DNA of 64,000 bases, from NCBI RefSeq assembly GCF_947172395.1, contig NC_069086.1, positions 15,141,572 through 15,205,571 of the forward strand, in the 5' to 3' direction. Source of the DNA: Bicyclus anynana. Its lineage: Eukaryota; Arthropoda; Insecta; Lepidoptera; Nymphalidae. This document shows positions 12,635 to 24,500 of this stretch, piece after piece. Every line of letters begins with the position of its first letter. The stretch's first letter is position 1. A program made the translations under genes and the position numbers. The notes beneath the pieces were generated by a model. It had not been told where the DNA came from. It ran no database searches and worked only from the letters and a program-made list of their open reading frames with translations.

Positions 12635-12640
12635 AATAAA
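12635..12640 (+). promoter_or_regulatory. Polyadenylation signal AATAAA (gene 1)
   Basis: A canonical AATAAA lies nine bases after the stop codon, which would give a very short 3' untranslated region. Confidence 0.6.
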
Positions 12641-13575
12641 ATTATTATTAAACGAAAACGAACATTGCAACCTAAATTTTCAAATTATTAAAACAATTTG
12701 TTTAATAAATTTAACCTTGGAATTCTCAATATATTGAACTTTTAAACAGGAGTGTTTTTGATCCAATCTTTTGAAAATGTATAAAACAAACCAAAACCAC
12801 CAAAAGGTTGAGATTTTTTTTATTCAAAATTGTTAAATTCGATAAGTATAATTAATATATTTCAGCATTAAGCTTTAGAAAGACTACTTACAACTACAAT
12901 AATTTAAGAACTTTACACGCAATTTAAAATTAATTTTATTTTTACCTTTCAAACTGTAATACATAATAATTATATATGAGTATTTATACATATGATGAGA
13001 TGATAATTAAATATCCCAGCTAGGTATACGTTCCTAGGAAAACATAGATATTTTCGTCATAGATAAGTTAAATATGTATTACATTTCATTATTCATAATA
13101 GGTACATTAATTCATAACAATACCATTTCTTCGTTTTCGTTTTATAATAACCTTCTGCAACTACTTTTAAATATCAGATGGAAGTAAATTTCCACCGAAT
13201 GTTATTTATTAATATGAAATTGAAAAATGTGTAACTATTTACATAAGTATCATTACTTCTTTATTAATTATAACATCTTTCTTCTACAAACAACAAAAGG
13301 TTACCACATAACCACAATTTGCGTGATATTAGTTACCATAGAGTTATCTTTAACATGAATGTTTGTATATATTTTTCATAAAAACCATGTAAATAATAAA
13401 AAAAAATAATGAACAGTAAAAATGTAAATAGAAAAATACTTTATATGTAAAAAAATAAAAGATTTAAAACGTTTACGTTTTGTTTTCTTGAATATTCATA
13501 TTACAGGAACTAATAGCAACTAATAGCAAATGGCACGGCTTTAAAATTATTAAATCACATTTTAATTAGCACGAA

Positions 13576-13835
13576 TCCTACTAATATTATAATCCTATCC
13601 TATTAATAACGCGAAACTTTGTATGCATGTTGTTTGGATGTATGTTTGGATGTTTGTTACTCTTTAACGTCACAACTACTAAACTGATTTGGCTGAAATT
13701 TGGAATAAAAATAGATTTTACTCTAGATTAACACTTCACTTTACTTTACTTTTCTTCTTTAAAAAAAAACAATGGTTCTCGAAAGATTTGTGAAAAACTA
13801 AATTTCACGCGGACGAAGTCGCGGGCGTCCGCCAG
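13576..13835 (+). mobile_element. Helitron-like element, 'gcgggcgtccgc' family
   Basis: Starts A^TCCTACTAATATTATAAT, carries cgcgaaactttgtatgcatg and ends gacgaagtcgcgggcgtccg followed by CCAG^T. The self-complementary gcgg(g/a)cgtccgc before a CTRR-like end is the Helitron 3' hairpin layout. Confidence 0.65.
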
Positions 13836-14549
13836 TCACTAATATTCGTTATATGTGTCCATATTCCAGTAGACTAAGCAAAAAAGGGGTCTGCTGAAAC
13901 AATCTAAAGATTTTGTAGGTGACAGGTTGTACAGTGTGTTTGTGGAATGACTTGGACTTGCATCGAACATCGAGAATTATTGTTATGTATTATGTTTTTC
14001 TTATTAATAAGTTTTATCTCACAAAGTTAATTTTATCCATAAAACTCATTGCTAAGATTTTAAAAAGTAGGTGCCGTTCGTTTTAGACGGATGATAAACG
14101 TTTTAAATTACATTACAGCACATGTGCGTTTTACATGACATTACGGCACACGTGAGTAATGTAATGTAACATTACAATATTGAAATTGATGAATTAAGAG
14201 AAAATTCATTACATTTTTAAACTTATATCAAATGATAGTTTGTGAAGAATTGCTGATGAGTTTAATTTAGGCGTTTCAAGAATTATATTTTACAAATAGC
14301 AAAATCACTATTACTAATAACAAACAGAGTAATTATTTAAAAGGCCCACCGGACTAGGCCTTCCTCTTTATATAGAAGATGTAGAGCATAGACCCCATTA
14401 TGCTGCTCTTCTGGGTTAAGAGTGACAATATTAGTCTGTAACCTTTACTACAATAATAACGACCGGATCGGACAGTTTAACGTTCTTTCTGAAGCACCTA
14501 ACGTAAGTATATCAAATGGCCAGTCAAAAATTGCTGAGTACAAATAATA

Positions 14550-14861
14550 AAAGAGCCGTGATAGTCCAGTGGGTATGACCCCTGCTTCCGATTCCGGAGG
14601 GTATGGGTTCGAATCCGGTCCGGAGCACCTCCAACTTTTCAGTTGTGTGCATTTTAATAATTTAGATATCACGTGTCTCAAGCGGTGAAGGAAAGCATCG
14701 TGAGGAAACCTGCATACCAGAAAATTATCTTAATTCTCTGCGTGTGTGAAGTCCGACAATCCGCATTGGGCCAGCGTGATGGACTATTGGCCTAACCCCT
14801 CTCATTCTGAGAGGAGACTCGAGCTCTGCAGTGAGCCGAATATGGGTTGATAACGACGACG
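14550..14861 (+). mobile_element. tRNA-derived SINE, family B, copy 1
   Basis: A-box-like tagtccagtggg and B-box ggttcgaatcc show a tRNA-derived head. A conserved body (cacgtgtctcaagcggtgaa, ctcattctgagaggagactc) and a (gac)n tail follow. A ten-base direct repeat acaaataata at 14540-14549 and 14862-14871 is a likely target duplication. Confidence 0.8.
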
Positions 14862-15393
14862 ACAAATAATATTCCCCACTTATACCATTTGTAAATTTAT
14901 ATTCTCTAGGTGACTAGGTGACGAACCCATGACCTTGGATGCTGAAATCAGAGATCACCCAATGCACTACATGGTAATCAAATAAAAGTTGCTGTAATGA
15001 CGCAATTCACAAAATTAAAACTGTTGTTTTAATAAAAAATTGTTTGGTTATTGTACGCAATTTTTCAGAAATAATTTTTTCAGAAAAGATTGTGCACATT
15101 TTCCTTTGTTGATAAGAGCAAATAAATTCTTGCTTCCCTGAATGGAGTTCAAGTTAGTTTAACAAAACGGGAAACGGAAGTGGTGGTTGGTCTCGTTAAT
15201 AGTAAGTAGTATTAATTTTTAAATGTATACATATATTTAGGTAAATAAAATTCAGTTTTAGATTTATAATACCTGTAAGGCTAGCTTTTAAGTTATGATA
15301 ATAAATAAATAATATTAAAACGTTAACCATTCACATAATGTGGTTCATGAAGGACTCAAAATAAAACCGAACATGTACTTTAGAAACTTATCA

Positions 15394-15399
15394 TTTATT
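15394..15399 (-). promoter_or_regulatory. obst-B: Polyadenylation signal AATAAA (obst-B)
   Basis: On the minus strand a canonical AATAAA lies about 22 bases after the stop codon. Confidence 0.6.
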
Positions 15400-15421
15400 A
15401 CGCTAAAACTATCACTAATCA

Positions 15422-15575
15422 CTACTCCTCGTCCTCGACAACCACTTGTTTTCCTTTGCCGGGGCGATTGGGCTTGCGGCGGGATGGCGAGCCGGCGGGC
15501 TTGGGTTTGGGGGTGGGAGGGTTCTCTAGCGCGTCCAACTCGGCGTCCGTCAGCTGACCCTTGTACCATTCAGCG
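15422..15575 (-). CDS. obst-B: Exon 6: basic/proline tail and stop (obst-B)
   Basis: After the last domain cysteine it reads AEWYKGQLTDAELDALENP, then a Pro/Lys/Arg-rich stretch and an acidic end with TAG at 15424-15422. The WYK..LTD.ELD.LENP block is shared with Drosophila obstructor-B. Confidence 0.95.
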
Positions 15576-18500
15576 CTGTAAACAATAACAATGTTATTCT
15601 CATTTCACAGTCTTGTAAGTTGTAAAATGGTTGATAATTTAGAAACTCACTAGCTGACGCCGCGCGGTTTCACCCGCGTGGTTCCTGTTTCCGTAGGAAT
15701 ACGGGGATAATATATAGCTTATAGGCTTCCTCGATAAATGGGCTATCTAACACTGAAAGAATTTTTCAAATCTGACTAGTAGTTCCCGAGATTAGCACGT
15801 TCAACCAAACAAACAAACAAACTCTTCAGCTTTATAATATTAGTATAGATATGTACCTATAGCTACAAAGAAACAAGAAACAGAAGGTACACACGGTATC
15901 AATAATAAGAGGACACAAAAAATGCGGTCATAAACATACTGATTTTCTATGCTTTGCTAGTAGGAATTTCCTGAAAGATTTTCATGTAAACCTTCTTGTA
16001 GTAGTAGTAGTAGTAAATCTTTTATCTCGTCAAGCTAACATTAGCTATCCACAGGACTAATAATTCAGGTTTTATCGATTTCACTGGCTTGAGATGCTGT
16101 GGGATCCAAATATAGATACTAAGCTCAGCTAATTGGGTCGAGGCAAGATTTTATAGTGACTCAATTAACTCTGGTCTTTTGTTAGATTATTAGTTACCAC
16201 CATAAAACCAGTCAGGTATAATCTATACTAATATTACAGAGGAAAGATTCAATTGTGTGTTTTTTTGCATTGAATAGCCTCCGAAACTACTGAACTGATT
16301 TGAAACATTCTTTCACTGTTGGGAAGCTACCCTAACCCCGGGTGCTATAACGTATCCCCGTATTCCTACGGGAACGGGAACCACGTGGGCGAAACCGCGT
16401 GCCATCTGCTAGTATTTAAATAATTTGTTATTCCGACACCACTAATGTCTTCATCATCATCTACCCGCTTAAGGGTAAAAGGTAAGAACTAGTTAGATAA
16501 TTAACAAATGTAACACTTATTAAACTTACCATTCAGGCACTTTTCTCGCCCATTCGCATTTCTTGTTGACGTCATCGAAGGCCTGTCCCAGCTTGCAGCC
16601 CGACCGGCGGGGCGTGTTACCATTAATACACACGAAGAAGAACTGACAATCATCAGGATCGGCGTAACGGGGGTGGGTCAGACCGAAGGTCTCGTTCACA
16701 GCGGGGCAGTCGAATTGGAACACATCTGTAAAACAAAGAAAACTTATTAGAATTTAACCTACCTTGTAAAGTGTCCAGGAACATTACGATCTTGTTGTTG
16801 CTTCTTCTTTCTACTAGAAGAATATATTACAAGTTAGACCTGGCAAATTGAGCGAGTTCTCAAACAAACTCAGCAAAGGAGTGTCTATGACCTTGATTAT
16901 AAGTTCTTCGGTTTTGTAAGATTTTCTCATCACTATGTGATGAAATGTAAATACATGATGAAAATGTAATTGTAATTCTTCTGTATGAATTTTACTAGTA
17001 AGATATTGCGTTATGAAATACGACGAGATAATATAATTTATACTTTGAACAAGCAAATATTTGTGATGTATTTCAGTTTGTAAAATATACATACGGTAGT
17101 GAGATTTGTGCTCATCAATCTAACATCCCAACAAAAAATAAAATCGCCTAAGTTATCACTTAAACCATTTAATAAATTAAAATAACGTAGTTAACTCAAC
17201 TTATCACAAAAAACCTAACGTTCAACCTGATACGATCGTGTTAAATACTCGCAGTGGTGTGCATAACATTGTCGATCAGGGTATACACTAGTAAGAAAAA
17301 TTAACTAATTTGGGCAAATCTATACTTGATAAGCATTATGAAAAACATCTCATAGGGTACGCAGTACTTTAATGCATGTATAAAGTGCACGCCACTGAAT
17401 ACTCGTAGCATTTTTTTAGCAAGTAATACATTAAATAACACTTTTCCAGCAAGCGCATAATGGTGATAATGGTGGTTAAAATTGGTAATGCAAATAGAAC
17501 AACTAGTTCAACATACCAGCAGCACCACATCCCTTCTTCTTAGCCTCATCAGGCCAGGTGCAGATGCCGCTCTTGTCGTTGTACACGAGCCCGCTGGGGC
17601 ACGTGATCATGTTGAACTTGCCGTCCACGCAGTAGTAGAACTTGCCACATTCGTGAGGCTCCTCGTGAGAGAAGTAGCCGTTCTGGCGGACGCAGTGGAG
17701 GGACGGGATTGGTGTCTCTGTAAAAAACATAATGCTATGAAATTCAGTAACTGAGAGAACATAAGCTATTGACGTCCTACAGTTTTAGTCAACGATTTTT
17801 TTTTCGTGTTGAGTAAGTGCCGATGGCCCCATGTGGGACACTACGGCGTCACCGGGGGGTTTGGGCGAGCGCAGAAGCATCGCCTGATGAGACCCGAAGG
17901 CTGAAATAAAGATAGAGGACAGAACGGCTCTCTAAAGGCGTCTCCTATGAGACTCGGACCTCGACTGAGAGGGCCATTCGGGAAGGTGTAACTGTGACCT
18001 GAGTGTATCAGTCCGGACGCCCCCGAGATCGTGAGTTAGAAAACCCGGGTGACGTTAGATATCGGGGACCTCGTCTTCGCCGGCGAAGATGTTGTGATGC
18101 TTGTGATTGTGTTGCCCGGGAAGTATTGTCGGTCGTCATTTCATCGTCTGGATCATAAAGGACGTTTTTGGGACGCCTCTGCTTGAAGTTAGCGTTAAAG
18201 TTGACTGTTGTCAACGATTTAACGAATTACTCTGTGTTATGATGTTCGAATAGGTCTTTTTAACACCTACTAGCTGCTAACAGAGCACGAGGTACTACTA
18301 ACTAAACGAGGTACAGGATCTAATTTAGATGATAATCCTTTTATTACATTAGATATATAGGAGATGATGATATCTACTCTTCAGATACATTTGAAGATTG
18401 AAAATATTGTTTGTATTCTCGAATTTTACTTTATCCCCCGATGAGGTAAATTATACCAATTGAACCTTAGAGCTAATTGACAATATTATTATAACTTATA

Positions 18501-21500
18501 AATTAATATAGTTCTAAAATTAATTGTATAGCTCGTGATTTCTTAGCGAAAATATAAAAGACCTATCCCTGAAGATAGGCCTTTTATATTTTGTCAGTAA
18601 TACGGAACATAAAATTGTGATGAACTTAATTGGTAGAATACTGAATAATGACTTAGTACACTATTAAATTGGAATGGACAATTAGTGTAGAATATTATTA
18701 GCCAGGACTTTTGTCTCCATATTTTGACATAGCAATACTGTTGTTTAAAATCGAATAAAAACTCAGACCAGACAATTTTTTTTTGGAAATTCTGTTGTTG
18801 TTCTGTCTACATTACTAAATCCATTTAGCTACAAAAGCTGTTATTCAATAAATTCCGACTCCACCAAGGTCGCAGCTCCCTTGAGATTGGAAAGTTGTTC
18901 CGAGCAAAGTTAACCTTTAGCACAGAGATCATTATAATACTGATGCCACCAACGGGTTGCGATGACAAACACGTGGTATATAAAATGATTAGCATCCATG
19001 TTCACGTGGGTTTTGACCTTTGTTATCTAGGATCTTTTATGAACCATAGTACGATTTTGTTATAGGTAATACAAAATAATAAATTGTATTAATATATAAC
19101 CAGGTAATAAGTTAATACATAATTCCCTTTACGTGTATATATATAAGCTCAGCTCAGGATTTATTTAGGATTTATTTATTCTATAAATAATGGTATATTA
19201 TTTATAGAATAAACAATAAAAATAATGGTATATTATTTATAGAATAAATAAATCCTAAATAAATCCTGAGCTGCGATAGCTCAGTGGATGTGACCTCTGC
19301 CTCCGATTCCGGAGGGTGTGGGTTCGAATCCGGTCCGGGGCATGCACCTCAAACTTTTCAGTTGTATGCATTTTAAGAAATTAAATATCACGTGTCTCGA
19401 ACAGTGAAGTTTGCCAATCCGCATTGGGCCAGCGCGGTGGAGTATTGGCCTAACACCTCTCATTCTGAGAGGAGACTCGAGCTCAGCAATGAGCTGAATA
19501 TGGGTTGATAATGATGATAAAATAAATCCTTAGGCTAGTAATGTAGAGAGTTTTTTTTAATGTATTGTTGTAGTCTACGACAGGAGATTAGGAGATTATG
19601 AGGAATATTTGAAGTACTACTTTAATTTGAAGTATCACTAGGAAAGATAACAGAAACAAACTTAAAGTTTGTTAATTGCTTTTAACTTTAATTATAATTT
19701 CAATTTGATTAAATTACTATGATATCAACTTAAGACGCCCTTCGATCCTAATGAATAACAATAATAAAAACACACTACAATCATTGCAAATAATAGCGCA
19801 AAAATAGTAATAATTGTAATAAGAATCATTATAAATTCAATTAAAATAGATATGTTTATGTATATACGAGATAATTCTTGTAGATTTCTATTTTACTGCC
19901 ATAATTCAATATTAAATCAATGATAATTGATAATCCTAAAGAATTAAAATTAAAGCATTTGAACAGTTTTCAATATTAAACAATGCGAATTGGAATCGTG
20001 CATACTTAATATATGTTCTTAGTTATTTAAACAAAGCGCGACTAAATTAAAATATTAATGATGTGTGTCATCATATCACTATTATCTGTTTTCTTATTAT
20101 ACTCAACAAGTTAGTCCTTGACTACTAGGCTTCCGTGACGCAGTAGTATGCGCGGTGGATTTACAAGGCGGAAGTCCTGGGTACGATCCCCGGCTGAGCC
20201 GATTGGGATTTTCTTAATGAGTCAAGGTATGGCTGGTGGGAAGCCTCGGCCGTGGCTAGTTATTACTCTACAGGCAAAGACGTATCGTCAAGCGATTTAG
20301 CGTACCGGTACAATGTCCTGTAGAAGGAGTGTGAATTTCATCCTACTCCTAACAAGTTAGCCCGCTTCCATCTTAGATTGGATCATCACGTAGTGGTAGA
20401 CGTGATAGCCCAGTGGATATGATCTCTGCCTCCAATTCCGGAGGGGGTGGGTTCGAATCCGGTCCGGGGCGTGCACCTCCAACTTTTCAGTTGTGTGCAT
20501 TTTAAGAAATTAAATATCACGTGTCTCAAACGGTGACGGAAAACATCGTGAGGAAACCTGCACGCCAGAGAATTTCTTAATTCTCTGCGTGTGTGAAGTC
20601 TGCCAATCCGCATTGGGCCAACGTGGTGGACTATTGGCCTAACCCCTCTCATTCTAAGAGGAGACTCGAGCTCAGCAGTGAGCCGTATATGGGTTGATAT
20701 CGACGACGATACTTACGAAGTTTAGGTCTCTGTGAGCAGTCGATGTTGAACGGTAAGTCGCACTTCTCGTCGTTGGAGTCGTAGTCATTGAACACCATAC
20801 CATCGGGGCACAGCTTCTCGATTATTTCACCATTTCTGAAATAAACATAATACTTTATTATTATTAGAAAAATTAAGCAAAACTTACAGCTTATAACTTT
20901 AAATAAAAAAGTGTGTGTCAGCTCCGACGCACGAATGGAGTTTACTCTTTTAGATCGACTGTCTATATAGGTGTATGTTACCCGAAGCGCACGTGCGTCT
21001 CAATACTAAGGCCTGAAAAGTGAAAGGTGCGCAACCGAGGAGCAGAACGCCGTGGCGTGTGCGCTCGCAGAAAGGTGCGCAGAATAGGTTGCGCACAAAA
21101 CGTAACGCTGTCATTCGTTCATCGAATTTTACTGCCCATATTTTTTTATACCGGGGGCTATATATGAAAAATCGATTCATAAAGAGTAAACTCCAAAAAA
21201 ATAAGGAATGAAATATAAAATATAAATATTTTTATGAACATATAAAATGTTAACTTTCTTCTTTTCACGGAAAATTAATAGCTTTACCTTTCCACATAAC
21301 CATTGTGCATCTATTAATATCAATATATTTTTTGTTTCAGCATAAATAAAGTTGTTAAAGGGTCACTTTCAAAATAAATATTTTGAATCTTATTGGGAAA
21401 TTCCGCCAGATCATTGGCAAAAAAAAAACACATAAAAAAGAACAAAAACTTCAATAAATTGACAAGTGAACTTTATAAAGGTTAACCTTACTCATCCTTA

Positions 21501-24500
21501 CGTATGTTTGAATACCGCGAGTGATTGCAAATAAATCCATTGGTCAAAATTAAATAAGGAAAATTCCTTTCAAATATTATCTCAGTTTTGAATATTGGAT
21601 TTCTCATGATGTGCATTCATGTTGTACGTACAAAAGACATCAACGCATGCGTTATTTGTTAACAAATGATGTCACATGTCCATTAAATTTTGATTGAGAA
21701 AATGTTTAGTCACTCTGTACAAAAAAACCTCAACAGCTCAACGGTAGGGGCCGGACTTATTAGCGAGGGGTCGTGGTTGGAATCCCGCCCGCTGAAAGTA
21801 TTGTCGTACACTACTAACACAGTCTTTTCTAACTACATAGTTGCAGGGAAATGGGAATATTAGTCATATTTAAAAATAATGGCAAATATTGCCTTACTAT
21901 TTAGGCAACTATGCGAGAAACCAGAGTACTTTGCATAGTATAACCTGGTATAACGTAGTAATAATTATTATTTAGCTATCTATATACTTTACTGACTTAT
22001 TTACTGATTCAAATTGGTCCATAATAAATAATAAAGATTAAAAACTACCATGGCCTTACCATAAACATTTTAGAGTCTATGCATTTCCCAATTGCTATCA
22101 GAAATATCTTCGTTTCGTCCGTTTAAGACCACTTTATTACGTAGTCGGGTTATAGTTTTTTTTACATTATTTACTAATTACTAGTAGTAGGTAGATACAA
22201 AACAATTAGGTACGGGTATGAATCTCAGCATAAGCTATATTTTTAATTTACTTTACATTGCCCCAATATAGCTTTATTATAGTAGTGGATAACCTTAACT
22301 TATAACTACGAATACAAACCGGTAATACTATTTAGTATTCTAATATCGTACGGGAATAGGTTAAGCAAAGTTGATCAGCAATTGTACATCGCACTCAGCC
22401 GAGTCTTTTGCGATTAATTTCTTAATTTGATAAATATATTTATTAATATATTTGTAATTCTTAGTTTTAATTTATTTAATTTATTCGTCATTCTACTGAC
22501 GAAACATAAGATTAGGTACAGATTCCTTAGAAATGGTTAAAAATAAAACTTGATTTATACTTTATTTGATAACTTCTTTGATGTATTCAGTATTCTTAGC
22601 ATTAAATAAAAAAAATATTAATACTATTAACTATAAGGCATAGTCATAAGTTCCTTTTAGACATATTATTTTGATTGAAGTGGTACACAACACTTTAACA
22701 GTATTATCATTATCATCACAGTGGACGTCCATCGGCTGACATGATGTCAGCCGATGGACGTCCACTGTAGGACATAGGCCTTTTGTAGGGACTTCCAAAC
22801 ATCACGATACTGAGCCGAATGCATCCAGCGAATCCCTGCGACTCGCTTGATGTAACAGTATGGTCATGAATAAATATTTTGTTCCTGGGGCCCATTTACT
22901 ACTATCACTATTTAGATTTGAATCTTTTGAAACTGTTGTTGTTTGTCATCCTTTACCTGCACTCATAGTATTTGTCGCACTGTTCGGCGTCCGCGAAGTA
23001 TCCATCTTCGGGACAAGAGTTTGTGATCTCCGCATCTCTCTCAGCATCCTCCGCAACCCGCGCCGGCGCGTTCGCCGGCTTCCGCTTTGAGTTCTTTGGT
23101 ACTGCTGATGACGCTAATACTGAAAGTTAACAGATATATTATAAGAGATTGGTTCATCAGTAAAAATACCTGAAAAAACAAATTAATCGTAACATCTATT
23201 CTGCACTGTTTGTCTTTTCGCAATGAACTCGAAAACTAAAATGTTATTTATTTAATTGTATAACTTGTCATGGTTTTATGTAAATTGATTGATGGTAACT
23301 CTTGGAAATGTTGAAAACAGTTAAGTCTTTCACTGATAACTCCGCCTTTGAGATACGAATAAAATAAAATAATGCATGAAAAGATTTTATAATAGTCGAA
23401 AAATCATCAATTTGATTATTCATTTAAGTATATAAATACTAAAATTTTAAACCGACTGTCTGAACTTTTAGCCAACATACTAAAAATTAAAAAATGAATA
23501 AACACCAAAAGGCCATCAGGCTACTAAATGATTTTCAGAATTCAAATTTTTGTTATAATCTATATGTGTCTTTCATTACTATGTATTATATCAGATAAAA
23601 TTTGGCAAAATAATTATCCGACAAACCTGAATTACATGTATACTTCCGCTAGTGACATATTCTAAATACAAGCCAAAAAAAAAACAAGGCCCAGGTACAC
23701 TTAGCGACAAAGCTATCCAATCCCGTTCCATACACAACAAAGTTACCTATGATTAGTCGCCTAACTACTTTCAAATTCCTTCATTACACTACACTTTAAA
23801 AAAAGAACACTACAAACTAAAACAACATCCTACAGGCATTGGCATTGAGTTCAAGTGCAAGCTAGTTTCAATGAGAAAATAATAATATAGTTAAATATAG
23901 CAAGTATATAATACATTTATATTTATAAACATTTCGTGAATGTATCGGGTGCGGCTATAGGCAACATTTCCTGACGGTGGCATGAGCATATTTTATTGAT
24001 AGCGGTTTGCATTGAGGGCCCAGACTTCCTATTCGAGTTCAATATCATTGAAAGGCCGTTTACACAAACTTTCTTTTGAACTAGCTTTAGAGTGCTTTAA
24101 ATTATGTAATAAATAAATTATTCATCATAATATCTTGTAGTGTTTCGATTTTTTTCAATTAAATTTGCATTAACAAAGCTTGGATTAATAATCCCAGAAG
24201 GGTTTGAAAGTCAGAAATAGTGATTAGAAATTTGTAATAGGTTTTTGATTCAAAATATAAAAAATGCGTTTCATTTAACCATCTCTATGGTTCATTTATC
24301 TCATCTCTATTTATTTAATTTAAATTAAATAAAACCATTTATTTATTTATTTTATGAGTTTAAATACATTTTATAATATGCATACTCGTAGTATGTAACA
24401 TCGAATTAATGTCACAATAAAAACTACTATGCTAACTAACCATAATGGTTAATCAAATGTACCTTAAAAGCCTTTTTTATATCTCAGATTTTATTTCAAA

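Larger units (their letters stand above)
12641..15393. other. Convergent intergenic region between gene 1 and obst-B
   Basis: About 2.7 kb of AT-rich DNA between two 3' ends. It holds a Helitron-like element and a SINE with a target duplication; the rest shows no gene, RNA or regulatory signal I can support. Confidence 0.6.

Noticed and set aside
18008..18214. 68-codon frame MTTVNFNANFKQ as a gene
   Set aside because: It begins in the target-duplication flank and is mostly inside the retroelement insert.
14550..20710. tRNA genes at B-box matches (ggttcgaatcc)
   Set aside because: A and B boxes occur within SINE heads; no seven-base acceptor stems close, and the same bodies follow each copy.
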